Shown here: positions 47,701 through 54,910 of the stretch, in pieces | How the letters are laid out: each line of letters starts with the position of its first letter | Numbering within the stretch: position 1 is the first letter of the stretch | Origin: Halorientalis marina | GTDB lineage: Archaea > Halobacteriota > Halobacteria > Halobacteriales > Haloarculaceae | Length of the DNA stretch: 64,000 bases | Assembly (NCBI RefSeq): GCF_023028345.1 | Contig: NZ_CP095490.1 | Location: forward strand, 186,001 to 250,000 | Direction: 5' to 3' | Made by a program: the position numbers and the translations under genes | The notes under the pieces: generated by a model | The model's input: the letters and a program-made list of their open reading frames with translations, nothing else | Databases searched by the model: none | Told to the model about the DNA's origin: nothing

Positions 47701-48562
47701 CGAGACGGACAGCGACCCAGATGCGGACGAGTCAGAGATGAGCCCCCTGTTCGGGCAGGCCACCGAGACGGACGAGGAACGAGCCGCCGACCAAGCAGCG
47801 CAACCGGTGAATGGGTCAACGCCCGTCCAGGAAAGCAGCGTGCCCGTTCCTGATGACGAACTCCGAAAGCGGGGTCTCAGTCGTGACGACGTCCGGTTCC
47901 TAACTCGGGTTCTCGACGTTATGAACAGAGAGGACGACGAGTACACACTACTGGACAGGATGAGCCAGCTTCGGGACGAATACGACGACCTCCATATGGA
48001 GCGGCTCACGGAACAGGACCTCTTGGAAGCGGACTCCGCGGCCGGGCGCAAGTACTACACCGTCCTCCCAGACGGTCGAGACCTCCTCGGGAGAGAGTTG
48101 AAGGCGGGGCCAGGAGCGGGCGATCTCGGCGAGAAAACGCCACACAAGGTTGGCGTCCGGCTCCTCGAGCTGTGGCTCCACCAGCGGAACGACATCGTTC
48201 GCGTGGAACCGTACTACGAAACCGACGACGGCACCGTACTGGACGTGGCCAGCTTCGACGAGGACGGCGAGCTTGTCTGGGCCGGCGAAGCAGAGCTCGC
48301 GAGTAACAACCGGCACGCCCCTGTCGAGGATTACGACAAACTCAGCGCGGTGGACGCCGACGCAATCTGGGCCTTCAACAATCGCGAGACGGCGCTCGAC
48401 GTCCTGGATAGCCTTGCCGACGCCGATCGGATCGGCGAGCGGGTCAGCGGGCGGGCGGCACGGTCGTTCGCGACCATCAGAGACGCCGTCGACGAGTTCG
48501 ATGCTGCGGGCCTGACCACCGTTCGGGGCTTCAAAAATCTCGATCAAGAACTCAACCAATGA
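44738..48562 (+). CDS. VirD4/HerA-like coupling ATPase with a C-terminal extra domain
   Basis: A protein of 1274 residues. The ATPase core has Walker A ASTGGGKSKAIIND near residue 507 and Walker B NLIIEEAAPVAS near 775, with a QPLRDLILMDPKGDG-like VVLVDPKGDGM block, typical of TraG/VirD4/HerA coupling proteins that feed DNA to the channel. A disordered Ser/Thr/Glu linker spans about 925-1030. The C-terminal 150 residues contain GTVLDVASFDEDGELVWAGE followed by AELAS, which resembles a PD-(D/E)XK fold (Asp, then Glu-x-Glu). This might be a nuclease or DNA-docking domain; no relaxase is found in the window. The stop overlaps the primase start by four bases. Confidence 0.8.
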   Translation: MAEYLRVTPTSERLDPESISRVLDSLHKLTTPGSSGLGAKLNPLHSETPPRFEFLAISDGPDDPVEFFYGADAHLDTLEKRLRSIYPATFDIERVDVDVAARLIQPVEFTPQEFVDHYEAGRLQYEFGPAEQYDIVDEESADAESSEADPVVDGGTAATSVPDHHVTVGDSTLELAPPDALPDDEEERRAIEKPTMTPAGTILARPAQDAVSPLGVRWCGAASRKQDWMTSLTPFTAEETNGDLSSVDEPGAALASLIDHLMEATAPTAFQVVFQRRASWQSDAEVRKEDLVDGRDTFFQEVVGSLLEVEEQRSDQDDRQLSEAVEKRIEYIDAKNAKRSFTVNIRAVGVPTDTTRDDLDGRMDSLLPVFDPLDGPFYEVEGQRLRDSGFREKTKEKKARAALQRLLNRELTTGRGKTRPELVLCGTELANFVLVPSSEQLTVEGTRGTRAEQQSRNPLPWPNPDLIQQFQDGMAIGYALDENGEPRPDPIRIPPDLLPTHYGRFASTGGGKSKAIINDALSLRESTGGPVVLVDPKGDGMCENYLRCHYERFGGLDDVYHFRVPETIPAFSFFDIRPALEAGRNREDAIQDKVDHFHDILRMIMGREQYGQAFVANEILSYLIKALFDEEYGSDVFGLDDLFAAALRMQRDQTIPPVSADNQNIEESLTRHFAKDNHQFQVSMDAVGNRLDKLKEDAHLRRIFSHVPEQNDAGEYVDNRFDFREFLDEDATIIFDLGDLRPEAQRAITLLLLSNLWDAVQVRRRDSQTDYEKLTNLIIEEAAPVASTKLVSEQLLPQGRSFGLSMGLVMQFPEQVRNRNERAYDEVLNNIKTKLIGNISIERDLAESLAHEDLSPTELRNRINTLPSGEWIAQLPSPSFGETGPPPFSLKPLPIAPGHPESDQPLTEPQEDHFESVSRPRMVERTQAQYGLTEPTESSTSPEETGWGSSGAEATGSAADGDSGTDTTQSAFITESTTEDASTSTPKPETDSDPDADESEMSPLFGQATETDEERAADQAAQPVNGSTPVQESSVPVPDDELRKRGLSRDDVRFLTRVLDVMNREDDEYTLLDRMSQLRDEYDDLHMERLTEQDLLEADSAAGRKYYTVLPDGRDLLGRELKAGPGAGDLGEKTPHKVGVRLLELWLHQRNDIVRVEPYYETDDGTVLDVASFDEDGELVWAGEAELASNNRHAPVEDYDKLSAVDADAIWAFNNRETALDVLDSLADADRIGERVSGRAARSFATIRDAVDEFDAAGLTTVRGFKNLDQELNQ

Positions 48563-49443
48563 CCTGGCGACAGGCGACCCGCGAGGAGATTTACGCCTAC
48601 TACGCCGAGGAGTTCCCCCGCTATCTGGACGACCTGCCGGAATTCATCACGGCGACCGGTCCGAAACAGTACGCCATCGCCTTCCGAGAGTCCCACCCGG
48701 TGCGCAAAGACGGGGTGCCGGACAAGGACTTCATCCGGCGGGATACGTGGCAGACAGATCCGTCGGGGGACCGAACGACATCCGAGTTCAACGACTTCGA
48801 GGACGTCGTCGACTTCATTCAACACCCCGCTCGCAACGACCCGCTGGGGCGGAGCAAGTTCGCGCTTGCTGATCCGGAGGTGCTGGAACAACCGGACCCA
48901 CGTCCCGACGCCGTCTACTACGCGCTGGATCACTGGGAACGACCCTGGGTCCTCCTCGTCGACATCGACGCGAAAGAGATCGCCCGAGACCGAGCGGACG
49001 AGATGGTGTCGGCGGCCGTCGATGATCAGGACGACGATGCGCTCCTCGACGCTGCGGGTATCCTCGACACCGCTCCCGAGGGGTATCCATACGCCTTCGA
49101 AGACGTCGACCGCGCCATCGAGTACGGGTTCGAGGTGCGCGACATCTTTGAGGACGATTTCGACGCCGAGGAGACGATGGTCGTCTACAGCGGGCAGGGG
49201 GTCCACGTCTACCTGCTGGATACCGACCCGGCGCACCGATACGACGAGCAGAGTCGCGAAGTGTTGAACGACCTCCTCCTCGAGACGTACGACATCCCGA
49301 TCGATCCCGTCGTGACGGCCGACCGCCGGCGTGTCGCTCGCCTGCCCTACTCGCTGCACGCCGACGTCTGTAGCATCGTTCAACCCATCGAGAGCCCGGC
49401 GTTCAACGTTCGGTCGGCGACACCGGAGGTGATCGACGAATGA
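48559..49443 (+). CDS. PriS-like archaeal primase catalytic subunit
   Basis: A protein of 294 residues. The catalytic carboxylates lie in LLVDIDAKEIARD (residues 131-143; D-x-D). The nucleotide-binding block VYSGQGVHVYLLD (209-221) has the SG-x-G-x-H-x-Y form of PriS, and RRRVARLPYSLHADV (about 256-270) matches the conserved Arg-rich block before the C-terminus. It lacks the long insertions of chromosomal PriS. It would synthesise RNA or DNA primers. The gene overlaps the coupling protein and the PriL-like gene by four bases each, so it is part of the transfer operon. Confidence 0.8.
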   Translation: MTWRQATREEIYAYYAEEFPRYLDDLPEFITATGPKQYAIAFRESHPVRKDGVPDKDFIRRDTWQTDPSGDRTTSEFNDFEDVVDFIQHPARNDPLGRSKFALADPEVLEQPDPRPDAVYYALDHWERPWVLLVDIDAKEIARDRADEMVSAAVDDQDDDALLDAAGILDTAPEGYPYAFEDVDRAIEYGFEVRDIFEDDFDAEETMVVYSGQGVHVYLLDTDPAHRYDEQSREVLNDLLLETYDIPIDPVVTADRRRVARLPYSLHADVCSIVQPIESPAFNVRSATPEVIDE

Positions 49444-50963
49444 GTCCGAGTACGCCCACCGACGACGAGGAGATGGCGTATCGGGTTGCGGCACTCCCGC
49501 TGGAGTACGGTGAGACCCGCATCAACCAGCTGTTTACGCGTGGCTACAACCGATACGTCGTCGACGGCGAGGACCAACCCGAGGACCTCGTGAACGACGT
49601 CGAGCGGTTCGGGACGGCGGCGTTCAAAGAGCAGGTTCGTGCCGATGCTGCCGAGGAGCCGTTCGTCGACGAACCGGGGACGCTTGCTGTGCTCGCGACG
49701 CTGAGTGCGATCTGTGTGAAAGAACACCCGAAGTTCGAGCACGCGTCACCCCGGAACATCCAGGTACTCTACGACATCCGGGAGCTGTACGTCAACAATC
49801 TCGCCTCCCTCATCCGCGCCCACGGCGATGGGTCACTCCAGCAGGACATCGCCGACGTACTGTACAGCAAGGAGCCAGGTGAGGATGGCCCGCATCCGGG
49901 TCGGGTCTGTACAGGCATCACGGAGATGCCGGAGTTCGGGGATGGCCTCTACCTCGAAATCCCGATGGCTGCGGCGTCACGCAAATGCCTTGTTCGGGAG
50001 GACGAGGCGTCGACGGGGAGTGACGATGGTGGGGAGATACTGACGCGAGTGAAAGACAACAAGCTGTACGTCCCGGTCGGTGATTTCGACAGCAAGTATC
50101 GGGACTACGCTGAGCGGGCGTTCAAGAAGCTCCTGCGGGTGCAAGAAGACGGACTCTCCGACGACCAGCTATCGTGGCTGACCACGAACGAGTCGGCGAT
50201 TACGGAGCGGATCGACCGCTTCCTCGAGACCGGCCATCACGAGCGAATCTGGCGGAACTGGGACCGTGGAGAACGGACGATCCGCGTCCTCCGACGGGCC
50301 CTTAGTGACGCCCCCGACGACGTGGCGCAAAAGGGCGAGTTCCACACGGCGAAGGAGCTCTACCGAGCGGTTACGGCGTACGACGCCGAGGACGACTGGG
50401 AATCCTCTGTAACGGACTGGATCTCGAGTCCGAGCAGTCTCGCGAAGACGCTGGCCGACCACGAGTCCCACTCGGCCGTCACGATCGATCGCGACGGGCG
50501 CGTCAATACGTACCGAATCGGGCGAGCCGGAACCGGCGCCGAACAGATCGAGGTCCGGGAGATCGAGGACCTCTTCGAACTTCCCTGTATGGCGAATATG
50601 GAGGAGCGGCTACACGAGAAGAAGCCCGTCCGGAAGGACCTCTACAACTTCGCGCGGATGGTGATGTGGCTGCCGCAGTACCAAGACAGCAGCCTCGACG
50701 AGATCGTCGCGGACCTCAAGGGTGTCTTCTCCCGGTGGCCGTGGTACGACGAACAGGAGACCGAGTACCAGGTTCGATACGAGTTCTCGAACACGATCGA
50801 CGGCGACACGCCGTTGCCGATGAACTGCGATAACGACGATCTGCAGCGCTACTGCATCGGCCAGGACCAGTGTCCCTACTCCATTTGGGGCAGCCTTCCG
50901 TTCCCGGACGAGATGTACGATCAGGTTGAGGAGGAATCCGCTGGGCCTACTGAGCAATTCTAA
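49440..50963 (+). CDS. PriL-like primase large subunit with iron-sulfur domain
   Basis: A protein of 507 residues. Four Cys residues at 383, 463, 472 and 478 (the last in QCPYSIW) have the order and long first gap of the PriL C-terminal [4Fe-4S] domain. The N-terminal half is helical and would hold the PriS subunit. The C-terminal domain initiates primer synthesis and can carry redox-active iron-sulfur. The start overlaps the PriS-like gene by four bases. Together they form a two-subunit primase encoded with the transfer channel, and a non-coding repeat tract follows. Confidence 0.75.
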   Translation: MSPSTPTDDEEMAYRVAALPLEYGETRINQLFTRGYNRYVVDGEDQPEDLVNDVERFGTAAFKEQVRADAAEEPFVDEPGTLAVLATLSAICVKEHPKFEHASPRNIQVLYDIRELYVNNLASLIRAHGDGSLQQDIADVLYSKEPGEDGPHPGRVCTGITEMPEFGDGLYLEIPMAAASRKCLVREDEASTGSDDGGEILTRVKDNKLYVPVGDFDSKYRDYAERAFKKLLRVQEDGLSDDQLSWLTTNESAITERIDRFLETGHHERIWRNWDRGERTIRVLRRALSDAPDDVAQKGEFHTAKELYRAVTAYDAEDDWESSVTDWISSPSSLAKTLADHESHSAVTIDRDGRVNTYRIGRAGTGAEQIEVREIEDLFELPCMANMEERLHEKKPVRKDLYNFARMVMWLPQYQDSSLDEIVADLKGVFSRWPWYDEQETEYQVRYEFSNTIDGDTPLPMNCDNDDLQRYCIGQDQCPYSIWGSLPFPDEMYDQVEEESAGPTEQF

Positions 50964-51030
50964 TTCATAGGCTTCCCTCGGGACTCTGATAACTGTGGTA
51001 CAGCCTGATGCCAGACCCTTCTGGTTCCCC

Positions 51031-51042
51031 GTCGAGCAATTT
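51031..51042 (+). repeat. Direct repeat GTCGAGCAATTT, copy 1
   Basis: An exact 12-base match to 51189-51200, 158 bases downstream. Both copies are preceded by a GTT-rich, C-rich segment (GTTCCCC and GTTACCCTGTC) and followed by CAG or TAG. The spacing and similarity resemble iterons, but only two full copies are seen. Confidence 0.45.
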
Positions 51043-51188
51043 CAGCGGCTAACACGACGATAATCGAGTGAATCGGGGTATTTCAGGATTCGAGGCACTG
51101 AGTTGAGGAACTTCGAGCGATCCAGAGTGGGTAGAGCAGCGACCCAAAGAAATCCAGATACGCCCGATATCGCTTTCGTTACCCTGTC

Positions 51189-51200
51189 GTCGAGCAATTT
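51189..51200 (+). repeat. Direct repeat GTCGAGCAATTT, copy 2
   Basis: Second copy of the 12-base repeat at 51031-51042. It lies 44 bases before the first long-spacer inverted repeat. Confidence 0.45.
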
Positions 51201-51243
51201 TAGAAGGCATAGAACTGTTCTCGAACTCGTCGAGGTACTTTCT

Positions 51244-51290
51244 ACGCCCTCAAATCAGCCCGACGAAGTTCTTCTACGATTTGAGGGCGT
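51244..51290 (+). repeat. Inverted repeat ACGCCCTCAAAT-N23-ATTTGAGGGCGT
   Basis: Perfect 12-bp arms with a 23-base spacer. The spacer length matches that of the TTAACCAACA repeats, though the arm sequence differs. It could form a hairpin in RNA or single-stranded DNA, or be a protein binding site with half-sites three helical turns apart. Confidence 0.65.
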
Positions 51291-51300
51291 CATAGCGTCT

Positions 51301-51341
51301 TGCATATCGCGGTTTTCGTCCAAAGAAAGAGGCGATATGCA
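51301..51341 (+). repeat. Inverted repeat TGCATATCGC-N21-GCGATATGCA
   Basis: Perfect 10-bp arms separated by 21 bases, starting only ten bases after the preceding inverted repeat. The two repeats have the same geometry but different arms. They are the strongest structure in the tract after the primase. Confidence 0.65.
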
Positions 51342-51457
51342 GTGTGCGAAGGCCGCCGGCTCTCTCAGGCCGAGGGGCCGTCATCGGGATCTTGGATTCA
51401 GAAACGTATCAGATTTAGCGCATAGTTTCAGCGGGTGTGTTCAGGTGGAGTCTGTTG

Positions 51458-51494
51458 CCCCCGGGAGGGGGTGGCGGGGCGCATCAGGTGCCCC
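51458..51494 (+). promoter_or_regulatory. Double-palindrome leader L1
   Basis: CCCCC-GGGA-GGGGG (51458-51471) is followed by GGGGC-N9-GCCCC (51476-51494), nine bases before the ATG at 51504. Similar paired palindromes precede the genes at 61431 and 61879 and, in altered form, those at 52746 and 61151. Confidence 0.5.
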
Positions 51495-51503
51495 CGATAG
51501 ACG

Positions 51504-51944
51504 ATGGCTTCGGAACGACGCAGCGAAACACGATCAGCGCATCAAGCGGCAAGTACCCCGGACGGCCAGGCGCCGTGGGCAGACCTCGAGGTGGTGGTCC
51601 CGACCGACCGAGATCATACGTCGGTCGTTGCCCTCGTGGAGTGTGCTCTCGTCGAACTCACGCACGAGGCCGTGGGCGCCGTCTTCGTCTCACGGCAGGT
51701 CGGGCGGTCGACGCGGACGCAGTACGTCGCAGCCGACGACGTCGGCGAGCAGTTCCAGAAACGGCACTTCGACGACCGGCTGGGCTGGCACGAGACCACC
51801 GTCCCCCGAGGAACCGTTCGCGACGAGCTCATCGCCCAACTCACACAGTCGCCCTCAACGACGGCGGAACAATCAGGTGAGGGAGCAGCTGGCGAGCCGG
51901 ATACCTTCGTCGTGAAGTCAGTTCGAGAGCTCCGAACGCCGTAG
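51504..51944 (+). CDS. Plasmid-type protein of unknown function
   Basis: A protein of 146 residues from ATG 51504. It has a disordered N-terminus (about 25 residues), a central alpha-beta region with DLEVVVPTDRDHTSVVALVE and VGAVFVSRQVGRSTRTQYVA strands, and an acidic tail. No family is recognised. It begins nine bases after leader L1 and ends ten bases before inverted repeat B. Overlapping frames are shadows. Confidence 0.65.
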   Translation: MASERRSETRSAHQAASTPDGQAPWADLEVVVPTDRDHTSVVALVECALVELTHEAVGAVFVSRQVGRSTRTQYVAADDVGEQFQKRHFDDRLGWHETTVPRGTVRDELIAQLTQSPSTTAEQSGEGAAGEPDTFVVKSVRELRTP

Positions 51945-51953
51945 GGGCTAGAA

Positions 51954-51995
51954 TTAACCAACAATCCCGGCCGAAACCGGCACCGTGTTGGTTAA
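51954..51995 (+). repeat. Inverted repeat B: TTAACCAACA-N22-TGTTGGTTAA
   Basis: Perfect 10-bp arms with a 22-base spacer (containing CCGGCCGAAACCGGC, itself palindromic). It starts ten bases after the preceding stop and 130 bases before the next ATG. It is the second of three copies in the window. Confidence 0.75.
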
Positions 51996-52126
51996 CATTG
52001 AGGCTGGATCCATTCCCTCGTCCCCGCCCGCCGCCCTGAAACTCGAGTGAGTGAAGCCTGGCGACCGGTCGACTCGAATGGCCGTCGCGACGGGTTTTAT
52101 CGGGTCGCTGCTCGTCGAGAGCGAGT

Positions 52127-52672
52127 ATGGTCGTCTTCGAGGAGGTCACCAAGCTAAGCGAGCGCCGCACCCAAACCTCGTCCGAGGCGTTTCCGGATGA
52201 ATCGCTGGCGTCGATTCAGGCGGCCGTCGAAGCCGTCCCAGCAAGCGTCTTCGACGGCTCGACGAAGCACACGGAGGTCGGGGCGTTCGATGCCGCAATC
52301 GCTGACGGCCTCTCGCAGTACGAGTACGAAGGGGACGCCGCCGGCGGCTACAACCCGAACTGCAAGCTCTGGTCGCATCAGGGGTTTAACTACAGCGTCG
52401 ACCTTTACGACGCCGACACTCGCATCGCCATCGAGGTCGAGAAGAGCGAGCGGAAGAACGTCAGCGACGACCTCCTCAAGTTCCAGAAGGGGTACCGCAC
52501 CCAGAAGGACGGCCGGCCGAAAATCGAGTTCGGCTGTCTGGTGGTGCCGGTGAACTACCTTGGCCGCCATAACCTCTACCAGCACAGTCTGACCAAGCTT
52601 GACTTCATGAAGGGCGTCCTGTTCATCGACGACGTCGCTGTCATCGGCTATCGCGACCCCCGACCGGACTGA
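52127..52672 (+). CDS. BglII/BstYI-like PD-(D/E)XK nuclease
   Basis: A 181-residue protein. The segment YSVDLYDADTRIAIEVEKSE near residues 90-109 holds an Asp and an E-x-E-K type motif, the core of BglII-like restriction endonucleases. A following helix with a LLKFQKG pattern and a conserved VVPVNYLGRHNLYQ block also fit that family. No methyltransferase partner is nearby, so it is probably not a classic restriction pair and may process element DNA. A TTTTATCG TATA-like box lies about 30 bases before the ATG. Confidence 0.65.
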   Translation: MVVFEEVTKLSERRTQTSSEAFPDESLASIQAAVEAVPASVFDGSTKHTEVGAFDAAIADGLSQYEYEGDAAGGYNPNCKLWSHQGFNYSVDLYDADTRIAIEVEKSERKNVSDDLLKFQKGYRTQKDGRPKIEFGCLVVPVNYLGRHNLYQHSLTKLDFMKGVLFIDDVAVIGYRDPRPD

Positions 52673-52745
52673 CGCTGTCACTCCTGACTGTTTATCGGCG
52701 CCGGGAGGCGTGCAGCGCGCGACAGCGTGCGCGGCGTGACTCACC

Positions 52746-53036
52746 ATGCCTGGTCCCGATCCTCACGACGACACGAGTGCCGACTACGAACAGTTCGAGA
52801 AGGAACAGCTCGCACAGGACCGCGACGCCGCCAGCGTCGACACGGCAGACGTCGACGACGCGACGGCCGAGAACTTGGTCAGCGAGCTCATCGACGCGGA
52901 CATCGTCACTCCGGTTCCCGAAGACCAAGTTCTGGTTCACGAGTCAAGCGGCACCACGTTCGACTCGGCGACGCAGCTGGCCGCCTTCCACCGTGGTTGG
53001 GCGGCCGGCCGCGACGCCGACGCGGAGGACGAGTGA
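52746..53036 (+). CDS. Short acidic hypothetical protein
   Basis: A 96-residue acidic protein from ATG 52746. A disordered first half precedes a folded segment with DADIVTPVPEDQVLVHESSG and a FHRGWAAGRDAD tail. No known family. It is preceded by a TTTATCG box and paired palindromes (52699-52730). Its stop overlaps the next start in ATGA. Confidence 0.65.
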   Translation: MPGPDPHDDTSADYEQFEKEQLAQDRDAASVDTADVDDATAENLVSELIDADIVTPVPEDQVLVHESSGTTFDSATQLAAFHRGWAAGRDADAEDE

Positions 53037-53371
53037 TGCAGCAGACCCTCGTCGGCTGTGCGTTCTGCGACGCCCCGCCCGGTACTGAGACTGGCGAGGC
53101 CCACACTTGGGGACAGGACGAGCGGGTCACCCACCCGATCTGCGTCGACTGCGCGATTCAGACGGAGCCGGATCCCGAGGAGCGCGATCACGTCGCCTGT
53201 GACGGCTGTGGCCTGGTCGTCGACACGCTTGCGGCGCTCACCCGGTTCCGGGTGGAACTCGGGCACCTCGAAGGCCCGTTGCAACTGTGCGCCCGCTGTA
53301 GTCCGGGCGGGCTCGCGACGTACTGGACGCGTGACCTCGGGGAACACCTCGTCACGACGCCGGCGGAGTGA
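53036..53371 (+). CDS. Multi-zinc-finger hypothetical protein
   Basis: A protein of 111 residues from ATG 53036, overlapping the preceding stop. Four Cys pairs are visible: CAFC, CVDC, CDGCG and CARC. They could form two zinc ribbons. The spacing between them is acidic. No family name is known. Longer in-frame extensions upstream are shadows. It belongs with the preceding gene on one transcript. A role in binding nucleic acid or proteins is possible but not shown. Confidence 0.65.
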   Translation: MQQTLVGCAFCDAPPGTETGEAHTWGQDERVTHPICVDCAIQTEPDPEERDHVACDGCGLVVDTLAALTRFRVELGHLEGPLQLCARCSPGGLATYWTRDLGEHLVTTPAE

Positions 53372-53420
53372 CCCAAACACTCTTTACTGATTCGCTGTAA
53401 ACTGTAATCAAGAACGATCC

Positions 53421-54020
53421 GTGTCACGCACTTCAAATCGCGCTGACGGCGACATCGTTCGCGACTTCCTCTCAGTCGCGGACCTCCTCGAGGAGCCACA
53501 GCTGGCTCAGCTGTACGCGTACCTCGCTCGGGAGGGAGAGGCAACCGTCCAGGACGTGATGGACGACCTCGAACTGGCCCAGGGGACCGCCTACAGCTAC
53601 GTCAACAGGCTCGTCGACGCCGGCGTCGTCGACGTCACCAACGACGAGCAACCCCGTCGGTACGCCGCCCGGGAGATCGACCTGACCGTGACGACGGCTG
53701 CCGGCGACCGCGAGTACACGATCACGCCGGCGCTGATCGACGCCGTTGGCCGCCGCGAGACGGACGCCGACATCGACACCTACATCGACCGCCACGGCGT
53801 CGCCGGCCTCGCGACGGCGCTCACCTACGCGGTTGCTCGGGAGCGTGGGGAAGTGACCCATCGGCTGATGGCGGAGGACCTCGACATCTCGCCGCTGGCT
53901 GCGGAGATGATCCTCCAGGCGCTCCGGCCCGTCGTCCACGAGCACTACGACATCGAGGAGGCGGGGGCAGGACTCGACGAGTTGAACATCGACGACGGCG
54001 ACGCAGCTGACGACGCGTGA
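53421..54020 (+). CDS. Winged-helix protein, putative antitoxin-like partner (DUF7437 type)
   Basis: A protein of 199 residues from GTG 53421. Residues 20-95 form a winged helix: a helix LAYLAREGEATVQDVMDD-like segment, a recognition helix GTAYSYVNRLVDAG and a wing. The C-terminal half is helical. It resembles the broken gene at 9004-9407. Its stop overlaps the PIN gene by four bases, as in toxin-antitoxin pairs where a DNA-binding protein is made with a nuclease. That reading is inference. Confidence 0.7.
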   Translation: MSRTSNRADGDIVRDFLSVADLLEEPQLAQLYAYLAREGEATVQDVMDDLELAQGTAYSYVNRLVDAGVVDVTNDEQPRRYAAREIDLTVTTAAGDREYTITPALIDAVGRRETDADIDTYIDRHGVAGLATALTYAVARERGEVTHRLMAEDLDISPLAAEMILQALRPVVHEHYDIEEAGAGLDELNIDDGDAADDA

Positions 54021-54526
54021 GCCGGCTCCACATCGCCGACACCGGCCTGTTCGTCGCGATGGGGCAGCCGTCGAACAGTCGGTACCAGGCCGTTCGGCGG
54101 TTCGCTCGCCGGAGCGACGTCACCTTCGTACTCCCCGAACGAGTGTACGAGGAGCTGACCGTCGACGACCCCAACGTGAAGGAGGTGCCGATTGACGCCG
54201 CGATTGACGAGGGCTGGGCGACAGTCGCACCGTCGCTCGAGTTTTCAGAGCCCATCGTCTCACGGGCGATGGACGGCGTCCAGCGGTACATCGCGAACGC
54301 CGACGACCGGCCCGCGGACGAGGTCGAGCGTGCCGACGCCGCCCTCGCTGCGCTAGCCGCCCAGCATCTCAGTGCCGGGACAGCAACCGAGGTCTACATC
54401 TACACGACCGATATTGCGGCTGGGGAGGGGGCTGAAACCGTACTCGGGAGTGAGGGGTACGGGGATTCAGTGACGTTCGTGAACGGATTCCGGTTCATCG
54501 AGGATCTGGTCGCCGGAGACGGCTGA
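54017..54526 (+). CDS. PIN-like RNase domain protein
   Basis: A protein of 169 residues. The PIN acidic residues are visible: Asp in HIADTGLF (near residue 8), Glu in ERVYEEL (near 46), Asp in VERADAALAAL (near 106) and Asp in YTTDIAAGEG (near 136). Such domains cleave RNA and serve as VapC-like toxins. It is coupled by a four-base overlap to the winged-helix gene upstream. The sequence is not a close VapC, so it may have another target. Confidence 0.75.
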   Translation: MSRLHIADTGLFVAMGQPSNSRYQAVRRFARRSDVTFVLPERVYEELTVDDPNVKEVPIDAAIDEGWATVAPSLEFSEPIVSRAMDGVQRYIANADDRPADEVERADAALAALAAQHLSAGTATEVYIYTTDIAAGEGAETVLGSEGYGDSVTFVNGFRFIEDLVAGDG

Positions 54527-54528
54527 CG

Positions 54529-54789
54529 CTACTCGGGGTCGAGATCACGAGCATCGAGCTCACCGGCGAGATACGCTTTTCCTTGGCGAGTGATGTCGTA
54601 AACGCCGTTGCCCAGGTGGACGACGAGGCCATATTCGACCAGCGTCTTGCAGCGGGCGTTGATGTGTTGGCGGGAAAAGCGCACGCGATCGCTGTCCGCC
54701 ATTTCCTTCGGGGTGTCGGGGCCGTCCTCAGAGAGATGCTCCAGAATGCGGTCATCGGCGCGAGACATCCAGTCGGCGTCAAAGCGCAT
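54529..54789 (-). CDS. PhiH1-repressor-like winged-helix regulator
   Basis: A protein of 86 residues with a winged helix: DDRILEHLSEDGPDTPKEMA, RQHINARCKTLVEYGLV and a wing NGVYDITRQGKAYLAGE. This matches the small phage-repressor-like regulators common in haloarchaea. It is divergent from a HalOD1 gene, and an interrupted palindrome at 54830-54866 lies between the two starts, a natural autoregulatory site. Confidence 0.75.
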   Translation of the reverse strand: MRFDADWMSRADDRILEHLSEDGPDTPKEMADSDRVRFSRQHINARCKTLVEYGLVVHLGNGVYDITRQGKAYLAGELDARDLDPE

Positions 54790-54829
54790 AATCGCTTCTG
54801 GTTGCGCCGACAGTATCCCGAACGCGCTA

Positions 54830-54866
54830 AGTCAAGTAGCAAAGCGTAGCGCTTCTACAGTTGACT
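54830..54866 (+). promoter_or_regulatory. Interrupted palindrome between divergent regulator and HalOD1 genes
   Basis: The outer arms AGTCAA/TTGACT and the inner arms AAGCG/CGCTT share one centre at 54848. It lies 41 bases from the winged-helix start and 45 bases from the HalOD1 start. It is a good candidate operator for the small repressor. Two copies of TTAAGCG follow toward the HalOD1 gene. Confidence 0.55.
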
Positions 54867-54910
54867 CCAAACGTTTTAAGCGCCAGCCACGTTAAGCGTC
54901 GAGCATACAG

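Larger units (their letters stand above)
50964..51457 (+). other. Repeat-rich non-coding tract after the primase; candidate cis-acting origin
   Basis: No gene fits here with normal composition. The tract has two long-spacer inverted repeats (51244-51290 and 51301-51341), a 12-base direct repeat GTCGAGCAATTT (51031-51042 and 51189-51200) and a shorter GAGCAATT at 50952. It follows the primase genes directly. Such clustered structure is typical of replication or transfer origins; function here is inferred from location only. A 270-residue reading frame crossing the area (51103-51915) is a shadow of the repeats and the next gene. Confidence 0.45.

Noticed and set aside
50964..51503. CRISPR array
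   Set aside because: The repeats are two different inverted repeats and one two-copy direct repeat, without regular spacing or spacers. No array was found elsewhere in the window.
51103..51915. 270-residue plus-strand reading frame across the repeat tract
   Set aside because: It crosses both inverted repeats and overlaps the better gene at 51504 in another frame; its composition (Arg/Ser-rich) is non-native.
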